Origin: Cellulomonas xylanilytica
Lineage (GTDB): Bacteria > Actinomycetota > Actinomycetes > Actinomycetales > Cellulomonadaceae
DNA length: 64,000 nt
Assembly: GCF_007989805.1 (NCBI RefSeq)
Contig: NZ_BJUB01000009.1
Span: 62,001 to 126,000, forward strand
Reading direction: 5' to 3'
Part shown: in pieces, positions 43,105 through 51,653 of the stretch
Layout: each line of letters opens with the position of its first letter
Numbering within the stretch: the stretch's first letter is position 1
Translations under genes and position numbers: made by a program
The notes under the pieces: generated by a model
The model's input: only the letters and a program-made list of their open reading frames with translations
What the model was told of the DNA's origin: nothing
The model's database searches: none

Positions 43105-44145
43105 ATGGCGACCGACCTTCCGCTGCCCGAGTCCCGCGTCACCGACCCCCGCGACGCACCGCCGCTGCGCTGGGGCGTCCTCGCTCCCGGCTTCATCGCC
43201 GGACGGTGGGTGCACGCGGTCCGCACGCACACCTCCCAGCGGGTCGTCGCCGCGGGGTCGAGGTCGCTCGAGCGGGCGCAGGCGTTCGCGGGCACCCACG
43301 GGATCGACCGCGCGTACGGCTCCTACCAGCAGCTCGTCGAGGACCCGGACGTCGACGTCGTGGTCGTCGCCAGCCCGCACAGCCACCATCGCGACCAGGC
43401 GCTGCTGGCCATCGCCGCGGGCAAGCACGTGCTCGTCGAGAAGGCCTTCACGCGCAACGCGACCGAGGCCCGTGAGCTCGTCGACGCCGCCCGGTCCGCC
43501 GGGGTGCTGCTCATGGAGGCCATGTGGACGCGATACCTGCCGCACACGGACGTCGTCCGCCGGCTGCTCGAGGACGGGGCCCTCGGGGACGTGCACCGCG
43601 TGACCGCCGACTACGGCGTGCGCGCGGACCGCGACCCCACGCACCGGCTCCTCGACCCGGCGCTCGCGGGCGGGGTCCTGCTCGACCTGGGCGTCTACCC
43701 GCTGGCCTTCGCGTCGTTCGCCGCCTCCGGCGCCCGGCCCTCGACCGTCCAGGCGGCCGGCGAGCTGGCGTCCACGGGTGTCGACGCGCAGGTGTCGGCG
43801 CTCGTCGGGTACGGCTCCGGGCTGCAGGCGTCGGTGTTCACGTCGATGCTCGCCGCGACCCCGCACACCGCGGAGATCGCCGGGTCGGCAGGACGGGTCG
43901 AGGTGGGCGAGAACTTCTACCTGCCGACCACGGTCACCCTGGTCCGCGACGGCGAGCGGGTCACCTGGGACGACAACCGCATCCACGGCCACGACGGCCT
44001 GTGCTTCCAGGCGGCGGCGCTCGCCCGGTACGTGACGGAGGGCCGCACCGAGTCGCCGTGGCAGCCCCTGGAGGAGACGGTGACCATCCTGGAGACGGCC
44101 GACGAGATCCGCCGCCAGCTCGGCGTGGTCTACCCCGGCGAGTGA
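43105..44145 (+). CDS. Gfo/Idh/MocA family oxidoreductase
   Basis: 346 residues from ATG 43105. N-terminal Rossmann fold (RWGVLAPGFIAGRWVHAVR, an altered GxGxxG), then DVDVVVVASPHSHHRDQALL and GKHVLVEKAFTRNATEAREL (the EKP motif as EKA), and the alpha/beta C-terminal domain. Such enzymes oxidise sugars or cyclitols with NAD(P). Downstream, 19 bp later, is a TetR regulator on the same strand, and a GH3 glucosidase converges, suggesting a carbohydrate role. Confidence 0.93.
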   Translation: MATDLPLPESRVTDPRDAPPLRWGVLAPGFIAGRWVHAVRTHTSQRVVAAGSRSLERAQAFAGTHGIDRAYGSYQQLVEDPDVDVVVVASPHSHHRDQALLAIAAGKHVLVEKAFTRNATEARELVDAARSAGVLLMEAMWTRYLPHTDVVRRLLEDGALGDVHRVTADYGVRADRDPTHRLLDPALAGGVLLDLGVYPLAFASFAASGARPSTVQAAGELASTGVDAQVSALVGYGSGLQASVFTSMLAATPHTAEIAGSAGRVEVGENFYLPTTVTLVRDGERVTWDDNRIHGHDGLCFQAAALARYVTEGRTESPWQPLEETVTILETADEIRRQLGVVYPGE

Positions 44146-44164
44146 GCCTGGCATCCTGGGGACC

Positions 44165-44785
44165 ATGACGACGCAGGCTCCCACCGGCGCCCGGTCAGGT
44201 GGCTACGCCAGGGGTCGGGCCACGCGCGAGGAGATCCTCGACGTCGCCATGCAGCTGTTCGGCGAGGTCGGGTACCGCACCGCCTCGCTGCGTGAGGTGG
44301 CGTCCCGCGTGGGCATCTCCCACCCCGGGCTCCTGCACCACTTCGCCAGCAAGGCAGTGCTCCTCGCGGCCGTCCTCGAGCGTCGCGACCAGGTGGACGA
44401 CGCCGCGTTCGAGGCCGACCTCGACGCCGGGTACGACTTCGTCGACGCGCTCGCCCGGGTCATCGAGCGCAACGCCTCGCGCCCGGGCATCGTCGAGCTC
44501 TTCGCGACGCTGTCCGCCGAGGCGACGTCGCCGGACCACCCCGCGCACGCGTACTTCCAGGAGCGGTACCGCCGCGTGGTCGAGGGTGGGCGCGCCGAGT
44601 TCGAGCGCCGTCGCGACGCCGGCGAGCTCCGCCCGGGCCTCGACCCCCTGACCGCGTCGCGCCTGACCGTCGCAGTCATGGACGGCATGCAGATCCAGTG
44701 GCTCCTGTCGGCCGGCACGCCCGACGCCCGCCCGGACATGGCGGCCGCCCTGCGCGCCCACGTCGCGACGCTGCTCAGGCCCTGA
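44165..44785 (+). CDS. TetR/AcrR family transcriptional regulator
   Basis: 206 residues. N-terminal HTH: TREEILDVAMQLFGEVGYRT, then LREVASRVGISHPGLLHHFA with recognition helix, and KAVLLAAVLERR. The C-terminal ligand domain has QIQWLLSAG near the end, typical for the family. It is close behind the oxidoreductase gene and overlaps the GH3 gene at 3' ends by 11 bp, so these may be its targets. No operator was identified. Confidence 0.92.
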   Translation: MTTQAPTGARSGGYARGRATREEILDVAMQLFGEVGYRTASLREVASRVGISHPGLLHHFASKAVLLAAVLERRDQVDDAAFEADLDAGYDFVDALARVIERNASRPGIVELFATLSAEATSPDHPAHAYFQERYRRVVEGGRAEFERRRDAGELRPGLDPLTASRLTVAVMDGMQIQWLLSAGTPDARPDMAAALRAHVATLLRP

Positions 44786-47012
44786 CCTTCGCCACCAGCG
44801 CGTCCAGGACCTCGCGGTCGAAGCCGGACAGGCCGAAGTCCGCGATGACCTTGGCCGGCATCTGCAGGATCATCGCCTGCATCGTGTCGTCGAGCGGCGG
44901 CATGTCGGCGGGTGGCACCAGGGCGTCCTGCAGCAGCGGTCCACCGACGGGGTGGGCGAACCACTCCTCGATCGTCGACATCGGCGTGAGGTCGCCCCAC
45001 AGCGGCTCGCCCTCGACCGTCAGGGACGCCGACCCGCGCAGGTCGCGGGACGACGCACCCACCTCGACGACGAACTCGCCGCCCTCGACCACCCAGCGGT
45101 GCAGGCCTGGGTGCCAGTACGACAGGTCGCGGGCGCCCAGGGTGAACGACACCTCCTGCGACTCGCCCGGCTCCAGCGCCACCTTGCGGAACGCCTTGAG
45201 CTCGCGGACCGGACGCAGGACGGACGCCTCGGGGTCGCGCACGTACACCTGGACCACCTCGGCACCGGCCACCGGGCCCGTGTTGGTCACCGTCACCCGC
45301 ACGCTGACATCGGTGCCGTCGGCCGACGCGGTGACGCCGTCGTACCCGAACGTCGTGTACGACAGGCCGTGCCCGAACGGGTAGGCCACGTCCATCGCGC
45401 GCGTGTCGTACCAGCGGTACCCCACCAGCACGCCCTCGCCGTAGCGGACCACGCCGGCCTCGCCGGGGAAGTTGCCGAACGCCGGGGTGTCCTCGATGCG
45501 GAGCGGGATGGTCTCCGTGAGCTTGCCCGACGGGGTGCGGACGCCGAGCAGCAGGTCCGCGACCGCCGACCCGCCCGCCTGGCCGCCGAGCCACGTCTCG
45601 AGGATGGCCGGGGCTGCGTCGCGCCAGCCGGTCACGCTGACCGCGGAGCCGTTGGCGAGCACGACGACCACCCGGGGGTTGACCTCGGCGACGGCCCGCA
45701 GCAGCGCGACCTGGTTGTCCGGCAGGCCGAGGCGGGGCCGGTCGTACCCCTCGGACTCGTCCGGCCCCGGCAGCCCGAGGAACACCACGACGGTCCCGGC
45801 GCCGCGCGCGACCGACACCGCCTCGGCGAGCAGGGCGTCGTCGTCGCCGGCGGGTCCGCCCGCGATGGTGAAGCCGGCCGCGAACGGGAGCTCGCCACCG
45901 GCCGCCCGCAGCGCGTCCAGCGGCGCGTCGAGCCGCGTCGGGTTGACCTGCGACGAGCCCGCGCCCTGGTAGCGCGGGGTGCGGGCGAACTCGCCGACCA
46001 CGACGACCCCGTCGGTGGAGGCGAGGGGGAGCAGCCCGCCCTCGTTCTTCAGCAGCACGGACCCCGCCGCGGCGGCCTCGCGGGCCAGCTCGTGGTGGGC
46101 GTCGACGTCGAACGTGTCGTCCGACCCGACCGCCGGCAGGCCCTTGGCGACGAGCTGGAGCACCCGGCGAGCGGCCACGTCGAGCACCCCCGCGTCGAGG
46201 GACCCGTCGCGGACGGCCGCCACGACCTCCTCGTCGGGACGCGGTCCCGCGGCAGGCATCTGCAGGTCGAGCCCGGCCGCCAGCGCGGGCACGCGGTCGT
46301 GCACGGCGCCCCAGTCGGACACCACGAGGCCCTCGAAGGCCCACTCGTCGCGCAGGATCGCGGTGAGCAGCTCGTGGTGCTCGGACGCGTAGGTGCCGTT
46401 GACCTTGTTGTACGCGCACATCACGGTCCACGGCTGGGCCTTCGTCACGACGCGCTCGAACGCCGGCAGGTAGATCTCGCGCAGCGTCCGCTCGTCGATC
46501 TGCGCGGACACCCGCATGCGGTCCGACTCCTGGTTGTTCGCCGCGTAGTGCTTGAGCGACGTGCCGACGCCCTGGCTCTGGATGCCCCGCACGATCGCGG
46601 TGGCCAGCTCGCCGGCGACCACGGGGTCCTCCGAGACGTACTCGAAGTTGCGGCCGCACAACGGGGTGCGCTTGATGTTGACGCCCGGACCGAGCAGGAC
46701 GGCGACGTCGTTGGCGCGCGTCTCGCGGCCGAGCGCCTCACCGACGCGGGTCAGCAGGTCGACGTCCCACGACGAGCCCAGCGCCGCGGCGGTCGGGAAG
46801 CACGTGGCCGGCACGGAGTTCCCGAGGCCCAGGTGGTCGGCGTCCTCGGCCTGCTTGCGCAGACCGTGCGGGCCGTCCGCGACCATGATCGCCGGCACGC
46901 CCACACGCTCGACACCCTGCGTGTGCCAGAAGTCGGAGCCGGACGTCAGGGACGCCTTCTCCTCGAGGGTGAGCTCTGCAAGGACTCGTTCGACGTCGAA
47001 GACCTGCGACAT
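44775..47012 (-). CDS. Beta-glucosidase-like glycoside hydrolase family 3
   Basis: 745 residues from ATG 47012 without a signal peptide, so an intracellular enzyme. The GH3 TIM barrel shows IMVADGPHGLRKQAEDADHL, KHYAANNQESDR and the nucleophile LVVSDWGAVHD (Asp233); a C-terminal alpha/beta sandwich and a fibronectin type III-like domain (SFTLGARDLSYWHPGLHRW) follow. It would release glucose (or xylose) from beta-linked oligosaccharides taken into the cell. Candidate regulator is the convergent TetR gene. Confidence 0.94.
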   Translation of the reverse strand: MSQVFDVERVLAELTLEEKASLTSGSDFWHTQGVERVGVPAIMVADGPHGLRKQAEDADHLGLGNSVPATCFPTAAALGSSWDVDLLTRVGEALGRETRANDVAVLLGPGVNIKRTPLCGRNFEYVSEDPVVAGELATAIVRGIQSQGVGTSLKHYAANNQESDRMRVSAQIDERTLREIYLPAFERVVTKAQPWTVMCAYNKVNGTYASEHHELLTAILRDEWAFEGLVVSDWGAVHDRVPALAAGLDLQMPAAGPRPDEEVVAAVRDGSLDAGVLDVAARRVLQLVAKGLPAVGSDDTFDVDAHHELAREAAAAGSVLLKNEGGLLPLASTDGVVVVGEFARTPRYQGAGSSQVNPTRLDAPLDALRAAGGELPFAAGFTIAGGPAGDDDALLAEAVSVARGAGTVVVFLGLPGPDESEGYDRPRLGLPDNQVALLRAVAEVNPRVVVVLANGSAVSVTGWRDAAPAILETWLGGQAGGSAVADLLLGVRTPSGKLTETIPLRIEDTPAFGNFPGEAGVVRYGEGVLVGYRWYDTRAMDVAYPFGHGLSYTTFGYDGVTASADGTDVSVRVTVTNTGPVAGAEVVQVYVRDPEASVLRPVRELKAFRKVALEPGESQEVSFTLGARDLSYWHPGLHRWVVEGGEFVVEVGASSRDLRGSASLTVEGEPLWGDLTPMSTIEEWFAHPVGGPLLQDALVPPADMPPLDDTMQAMILQMPAKVIADFGLSGFDREVLDALVAKVRA

Positions 47013-47079
47013 TGCCGGGTACCTCCTCGGTGGGGTGCGTCGGGGCCACCCTAGCCGATTACCTACCACGCGGTAAGGG

Positions 47080-47751
47080 TCAGGGGAGCTCGGCGGTCCG
47101 GTCGAGGAAGGACCCCGTGACCCCGCCCCCGTCGACGACCGCCAGGCACAGCCCCACCCGGTCGCCGCGCGCCCACGACCGCTCGGTGGGCGACCAGGTC
47201 ACCGTACGCACGCCGGCGTCGATCTCCTCGGCGTCGAGCACGCAGGCCCGCGCCACCCGCGCGTCGGCAGCCTGCTGGCCCGGCCAGACCGCGGCCGGCG
47301 CGAACGTGAACTCGGTGACCACCTGCGCCTCGTGCGGCTCGGCGCAGGGCACCACCCGCACCGTGTCCACGGGGCCGTCGTCGGGCAGCGACAGCACGCA
47401 GTTGCCCGTGACCAGCTGCTGCGCCCGGGCGTCCCGCGGGGCGGGCACGTCCGTCGGCAGCGGGCGGCTCGCCATCACCGTGAGCACCGCGACCGTCACC
47501 CCGACCACCAGGGCGATCGTCCCGAGCGTGCCGAGCACGGCACCGGCGATGGCCAGCCCACGACCGCGGGTGTGCCGCGTCGCGATGCGGCGGAACGCCA
47601 CGACCGCCAGCCCCAGCGCCACCGGACCGAGGCCCAGCACCCCCGTGACCAGCGACCACACCGCCGTCGGCTCGAGGCGCGCGCGCGGCTCGGTCCACCC
47701 GGGGGCGTAGTGCACCTCCGGGTAGCCGTACGGGTCGCGGGGATGGCTCAG
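47080..47751 (-). CDS. DUF4190 membrane protein with Sec-style extracellular domain
   Basis: About 223 residues. The first 45 residues (SHPRDPYGYPEVHYAPGW) are followed by two membrane helices with the DUF4190 pattern (GLGPVALGLAVVAFRRIATR, RGLAIAGAVLGTLGTIALVV). A Cys-containing outer domain, similar to septum-formation or lipoprotein-LpqN-like regions, completes it. No ATG, GTG or TTG starts the frame after the upstream stop; CTG 47751, with AGGAG seven bases upstream, is the best candidate. Start one base pair after the upstream stop region implies translational coupling. Function unknown. Confidence 0.75.
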   Translation of the reverse strand: MSHPRDPYGYPEVHYAPGWTEPRARLEPTAVWSLVTGVLGLGPVALGLAVVAFRRIATRHTRGRGLAIAGAVLGTLGTIALVVGVTVAVLTVMASRPLPTDVPAPRDARAQQLVTGNCVLSLPDDGPVDTVRVVPCAEPHEAQVVTEFTFAPAAVWPGQQAADARVARACVLDAEEIDAGVRTVTWSPTERSWARGDRVGLCLAVVDGGGVTGSFLDRTAELP

Positions 47752-47753
47752 GA

Positions 47754-48956
47754 CTACGCTCCTGCGCCCGCGAGCACGAGCGTGCCGGCGACGGCCGACC
47801 CGGTCATCCCGGGCTCGTCGCCGTAGTAGACGCAGTAGGCCGACGTCCCACCGGCGGCGAACGTGTCGGGGTGGGGGTAGTACAGCTCGACGTTGCCGTT
47901 GCTGAAGTAGTCGGGGACGAGGGTCTCCGTGAGCTCGTCGCACGTCGCCCACGCGTCGTTGAACGCCGGGTCGTACTCGTCGGTCGGGTCGAGGCTCACC
48001 GGGGCCGTCATGGTGACGACGGCGACGACCTCGGCCTCGTGCGGCAGCGCGCAGTCGACGGGGTCCGTGTCCGCCATGTCGTACTGGTAGGAGTACGTGG
48101 TCAGGCACGTGCCGGCCGCCAGGTCCGTGCGGAGCGCGAAGTCGGGCAGCTGCTCGCCGAGCGGGTCCTCGCCGGTCGCGCCGCTGTCCGTGCCGCTGCC
48201 CTCCTCGAGGCCCTCCTCGAACCCCTGCTGGAACTCGTCCAGGATGCCCGACGAGCTCGTCGAGCTGCCGATGAGCCAGAAGACGAACACGATGTACGCG
48301 GCGATCGCGAGCATCGAGAGGATCCCGACCGCGCCGACGACGATGCCGGCGATGGCCCACCCGCGGCCCGCCTTGCCGGACTCCCTGATGCGTCGCAGCG
48401 CCGCGATGCCCAGCCCGAGCCCGACCGCGCCCGGGAGCCCGCCGAAGAACAGCAGACCGGCGGTGCTGGTGACGAAGGACGCGATCGCCATGCCCTCGGT
48501 GGGCTGCGGCCCGTAGGGCTGGCCGTACCCGTACGGCTGCGCACCGTAGGGCGGCGGAGCCTGCTCGTACCCGGGTGCCCCGTACTGGGGGGAGCCGTAC
48601 TGGGGCGCTCCGTACTGCGGTGCGCCGTACTGCGGTGCTCCGTACTGCGGTGCTCCGTACTCGGGCTGCGGTGCCCCGTACTGCGGGGCCGCGAACCGCT
48701 CCGGCCCGTACTGCGGCGCGCCGTGCTGGGGAGCCCCGGCACCGATCTGCTGGCCGTAGGGCGTCGGTGCCGGCTCCGTCGGCGGCACGCCGTAGGGAGC
48801 CGTCGGCGCTGTGTCGCCGACCGGCGTCCGCACCGCCTCGTACCCGCTGGGTGCCACAGGCTCGTGCCCACCGGGGGCGAGGGGCACCGTCTGGGCAGGG
48901 TCGGGGACGGCATAGGGGTCGGGAACCGGAGCCGGCCCCCCAGGCTCGTTGCTCAT
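47754..48956 (-). CDS. DUF4190 membrane protein with PYG/YGAPQ repeats
   Basis: 400 residues. An unusually long Pro/Tyr/Gly/Gln-rich cytoplasmic N terminus (about 150 residues) contains at least six tandem YGAPQ units. Two membrane helices then form a DUF4190 domain (SFVTSTAGLLFFGGLPGAV, GRGWAIAGIVVGAVGILSML). The C-terminal outer domain has cysteines and an acidic stretch (DEFQQGFEEGLEEGSG), ending near the overlap with the next gene. Function unknown; PYG-rich tails are common in actinobacterial envelope proteins. Confidence 0.82.
   Translation of the reverse strand: MSNEPGGPAPVPDPYAVPDPAQTVPLAPGGHEPVAPSGYEAVRTPVGDTAPTAPYGVPPTEPAPTPYGQQIGAGAPQHGAPQYGPERFAAPQYGAPQPEYGAPQYGAPQYGAPQYGAPQYGSPQYGAPGYEQAPPPYGAQPYGYGQPYGPQPTEGMAIASFVTSTAGLLFFGGLPGAVGLGLGIAALRRIRESGKAGRGWAIAGIVVGAVGILSMLAIAAYIVFVFWLIGSSTSSSGILDEFQQGFEEGLEEGSGTDSGATGEDPLGEQLPDFALRTDLAAGTCLTTYSYQYDMADTDPVDCALPHEAEVVAVVTMTAPVSLDPTDEYDPAFNDAWATCDELTETLVPDYFSNGNVELYYPHPDTFAAGGTSAYCVYYGDEPGMTGSAVAGTLVLAGAGA
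48578..48690 (-). repeat. 15-bp tandem repeats coding for YGAPQ
   Basis: In-frame near-identical 15-bp units, each encoding TyrGlyAlaProGln or a close variant, run for about seven to eight copies inside the previous gene. Such repeats can expand or contract by slippage and vary between strains. Confidence 0.85.
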
Positions 48957-49008
48957 GCGCGCACGCTAGCCCACGGCGCACCCGAGACGACGGGTCTTTC
49001 CACGGACA

Positions 49009-49800
49009 TCACCCAGCGATGTCGAGCACGACCGGCACGTGGTCGGACGGTGCCTTGCCCTTGCGCTCGTTGCGCTCGATGGTCACACCGGTCACCCGGG
49101 CGGCCAGGGCGGGCGTCGCGTACGTGAGGTCGATGCGCATGCCCTCGTTCCGGGGGAACCGCAGCTGCTGGTAGTCCCAGTAGGTGTAGGTGTGCTCGGC
49201 GGGGAGGTGCACGCGGGAGACCTCGGTGTACCCGGCGTCGGCGATCGCCGTGAACGCGTCCCGCTCGGCAGGGCTCACGTGCGTGCGACCGGCGAACCTC
49301 GCGATGTCCCAGACGTCGGTGTCCAGCGGGGCGATGTTCCAGTCGCCGACGAGAGCCACCTGCGCGCCGGCGTCGGCCGCCAGCCAGCCCTGCGCCGCGT
49401 CACGCAGCCGGCCCAGCCAGTCCAGCTTGTACGCATAGTGCGGGTCGTCGAGCTCACGGCCGTTGGGCACGTACAGGCTCCACACCCGCACCCCGCCGCA
49501 CGTCGCGCCGAGCGCCCTCGCCTCGGCGGCCGCCGGGTCCCCCCACGTGGGCATGCCCGGGAAGCCGACCTCGACATCGTCGATCCCCACCTTCGAGATG
49601 ATCGCGACACCGTTCCACGGGCTGAACCCGGTGGTCGCCACCTCGTAGCCGAGGGCCTCGAAACCCTCGCGCGGGAACTGGTCGTCCTTGCACTTGGTCT
49701 CCTGCAGGGCCAGCACGTCGACGCCCGTCCGCTCCAGGAAGGCGAGGGCGCGGTCCGCCCGTGCACGGATCGAGTTGATGTTCCAGGTGGCCAGGCGCAT
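49009..49800 (-). CDS. xth: Exodeoxyribonuclease III
   Basis: 263 residues from ATG 49800. Base-excision repair enzyme with AP endonuclease and 3' exonuclease activity. Motifs: MRLATWNINSIRARADRALA, LALQETKCKDDQFP with the catalytic Glu, SLYVPNGRELDD, LVGDWNIAPLDTDVWD and APSDHVPVVLDI with the final catalytic Asp-His. Single gene; its start is 126 bp from the divergent SDR gene. Confidence 0.96.
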   Translation of the reverse strand: MRLATWNINSIRARADRALAFLERTGVDVLALQETKCKDDQFPREGFEALGYEVATTGFSPWNGVAIISKVGIDDVEVGFPGMPTWGDPAAAEARALGATCGGVRVWSLYVPNGRELDDPHYAYKLDWLGRLRDAAQGWLAADAGAQVALVGDWNIAPLDTDVWDIARFAGRTHVSPAERDAFTAIADAGYTEVSRVHLPAEHTYTYWDYQQLRFPRNEGMRIDLTYATPALAARVTGVTIERNERKGKAPSDHVPVVLDIAG

Positions 49801-49926
49801 GGGGCAGGACGCTACCCGGCGCCGCCCACCCCTTACGCCGACCGGACTATTCGGACATCTGGGTGTTGAGCGGGGCGAACCGCTCCCGTACCGTGCAGGA
49901 CGACAGTCCAACAGGAGGGCACCCAG

Positions 49927-50682
49927 GTGGAGCACGCGCTCACCGGCCGCCGCGCGCTCGTCACCGGCGGCGCCTCGGGCATCGGGCGCGCCGTCGCGCT
50001 CGCGCTGGCCCGCGCCGGGGCCGACGTCGCGGTGACGCACCTGTCGCACGACGCCACCGCCGTCGTCACGGACATCAAGGAGACCGGCCAGGTCGCGGCC
50101 TCCGTCCAGGTGGACCTGCGCCGCAGCTGGGACGTCGACAAGGCGGTCGCCGACGCCGCTGCCGCGCTCGGTGGCGGGATCGACATCCTCGTCAACAACG
50201 CGGGCGGCCCGGTCGACCGGCGCAACGTCCCCGCGATGGACGACGCCCACTGGCACGGCGTGCTGGACCTCAACCTGTCGTCGGCGTTCTACGCCAGCCG
50301 CGCCGCGCTCGCGCTGATGCCCGACGGCGGTCGCATCATCACGATCGGCGCCCAGGCGGCCCGCAGCGGCGGGGGCACGGGCATGGTCGCCTACAGCACG
50401 GCCAAGGCGGCGCTCGAGGGGTTCACCCGCGCGCTCGCACGGGAGCTGGGACCGCGCCGGATCACCGTGAACGTGGTCGCCCCCGGGTTCGTCGGCGGCA
50501 CCCCGCTGCACGCCACGTACACGCCGGAGCCGGCGCAGCGTGCCGCGGTCGCCGCGTCCGCGCTGAACCGGGCGGGAGCACCGGACGACATCGCCGAGGC
50601 GGTCCTCTTCCTGGCCTCGGACGGCGCGGCCTTCGTCACCGGCACCGTCCTCGACGTCAACGGCGGCGCGTACTTCACCTGA
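49927..50682 (+). CDS. SDR family oxidoreductase
   Basis: 251 residues from GTG 49927 behind AGGAGG. NAD(P)-dependent short-chain dehydrogenase: cofactor motif TGGASGIGRAVALALA, NNAGG, catalytic Ser region GAQAAR, and Tyr-x3-Lys as YSTAKAAL, followed by VVAPGFVGGTPLHA. Close to 3-oxoacyl-ACP reductase-like enzymes (FabG type); substrate unknown. The downstream region has an array of palindromic repeats. Confidence 0.93.
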   Translation: MEHALTGRRALVTGGASGIGRAVALALARAGADVAVTHLSHDATAVVTDIKETGQVAASVQVDLRRSWDVDKAVADAAAALGGGIDILVNNAGGPVDRRNVPAMDDAHWHGVLDLNLSSAFYASRAALALMPDGGRIITIGAQAARSGGGTGMVAYSTAKAALEGFTRALARELGPRRITVNVVAPGFVGGTPLHATYTPEPAQRAAVAASALNRAGAPDDIAEAVLFLASDGAAFVTGTVLDVNGGAYFT

Positions 50683-50702
50683 CGCCCACCGCTATGTCCG
50701 CG

Positions 50703-50985
50703 CTGGACGTCGCGACACCCGCAACGTCCGCACTCCGGCGGGCTGGAACCCGCACGAGTGCGGACGCAGCTGTCTGGACACCGGCGACGTCCGCACTCCG
50801 GCGGGCTGGAACCCGCACGAGTGCGGACGCAGCGGCCTCGACACCGACAACGTCCGCACATCCGGTCGTCCTGACGCGCGAATCTGCGGACGCACGGCCG
50901 CTGGCGAGGCTTGCGTCCGCACATCCGGTCGTCGGGGCGCTCGGATGTGCGGACGTTGCGGAGTCGGCTCGTGGTGCTGCGGACG
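50703..50985. repeat. 63-bp-period array of four 40-bp palindromes
   Basis: Four 40-bp units at 50726-50765, 50789-50828, 50852-50891 and 50915-50954 each begin GTCCGCAC and end GCGGAC, and can fold into hairpins. Units 1 and 2 are identical; 3 and 4 share the ends and CATCCGGTCGTC. Starts are exactly 63 bp apart; the 23-bp linkers are partly similar, and the linker before unit 1 is related. Decayed GTGCTGCGGACGT follows unit 4. The whole 303-bp gap between SDR and TetR genes is occupied by it. It is not CRISPR-like, and no gene is credible in it. Confidence 0.9.
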
Positions 50986-51591
50986 TCAGGGTTCGGCGGT
51001 GTCCGTCGGCCAGCCGCTGACCGCGGACCAGGCCCAGGCCGCGGCGTCCTGCGCCGGGGGCAGCGGGTCCCGCTCCAACCACGCGACGAGCACGCCGATG
51101 ACCGACCCGGCGAGCGCCGCCGCGGCGATCGGCAGCGGCAGGCTCGACAGGGCGGGAGGTGCGCCGTGCAGCTCGAGGCCCTCGAGCGCCAGGGCGGCGA
51201 TGCGCTTGCGCAGCCGGGTGACGGCGACGGGGGAGCCGTGCTCGCCGAGCGCGCTGCGGTACAGGCCGACGTTCTCGGCGACGTGCGTGGCGTACCGGAT
51301 CAGCACCTCGGGGGGCGTCGTGGTGTCGGTGTCGGGGCGGATCTGGGAGAGGTCGGCGCCGACGACCGAAGCCTGCGCGTCGAGCGCGTCGGCCAGCAGC
51401 GTGTCGGTGTCGGGGTAGTGCTGGTAGAAGGTGCTGCGGTTCACGGTGGCCCGGTCGGCGACGTCGGCGACGGAGATCTCGTCGAGCGTGCGTTCGCGGG
51501 CGAGCGAGAGCAGGGCATCCTGGAGCAGTCGACGGGTGCGCAGCACCCGGGGATCCATGCGGGGGCCGTCCTGGATGGTCATCCGTCCCAT
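50986..51591 (-). CDS. TetR/AcrR family regulator, probable repressor of the MMPL gene
   Basis: 201 residues from ATG 51591 (ATG 51582 possible). HTH region: RVLRTRRLLQDALLSLARER, ISVADVADRATVNRSTFYQH with a typical recognition helix. The C-terminal domain is of TetR_C_11-like type (LALEGLELHG, GSVIGVLVAWLERD). It is divergent from a large MMPL exporter and a 20-bp palindrome lies between, so it probably represses that gene and itself until a ligand binds. Confidence 0.9.
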   Translation of the reverse strand: MGRMTIQDGPRMDPRVLRTRRLLQDALLSLARERTLDEISVADVADRATVNRSTFYQHYPDTDTLLADALDAQASVVGADLSQIRPDTDTTTPPEVLIRYATHVAENVGLYRSALGEHGSPVAVTRLRKRIAALALEGLELHGAPPALSSLPLPIAAAALAGSVIGVLVAWLERDPLPPAQDAAAWAWSAVSGWPTDTAEP

Positions 51592-51606
51592 GATGCCATC
51601 GACGAG

Positions 51607-51626
51607 TAACCGACACCTGTCGGGTA
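51607..51626. promoter_or_regulatory. Candidate TetR operator between regulator and MMPL genes
   Basis: TAaCCGACA-CC-TGTCGGgTA is a 20-bp palindrome with one mismatched pair; the core CCGACACCTGTCGG is perfect apart from the central two bases. It lies 15 bp from the regulator start and 27 bp before the MMPL start, an ideal operator position. Confidence 0.75.
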
Positions 51627-51653
51627 TCCTGCACCGTCGACCAAGGAGTGAAC

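Noticed and set aside
47059..47076. CebR-type operator upstream of the GH3 gene
   Set aside because: Only a weak TACC-ACGC-GGTA inverted repeat is seen; it does not match the CebR 14-bp palindrome TGGGAGCGCTCCCA.
50703..50985. CRISPR array
   Set aside because: Units are 40-bp palindromes with 23-bp partly conserved linkers and only four copies; no cas genes are present. Repeats and linkers do not fit CRISPR structure.
50675..51020. Proteins with 21-residue repeats read from either strand of the palindrome array
   Set aside because: Both strands stay open because the sequence is GC-rich and 63 is a multiple of three. There is no start site, family or codon bias to support translation.
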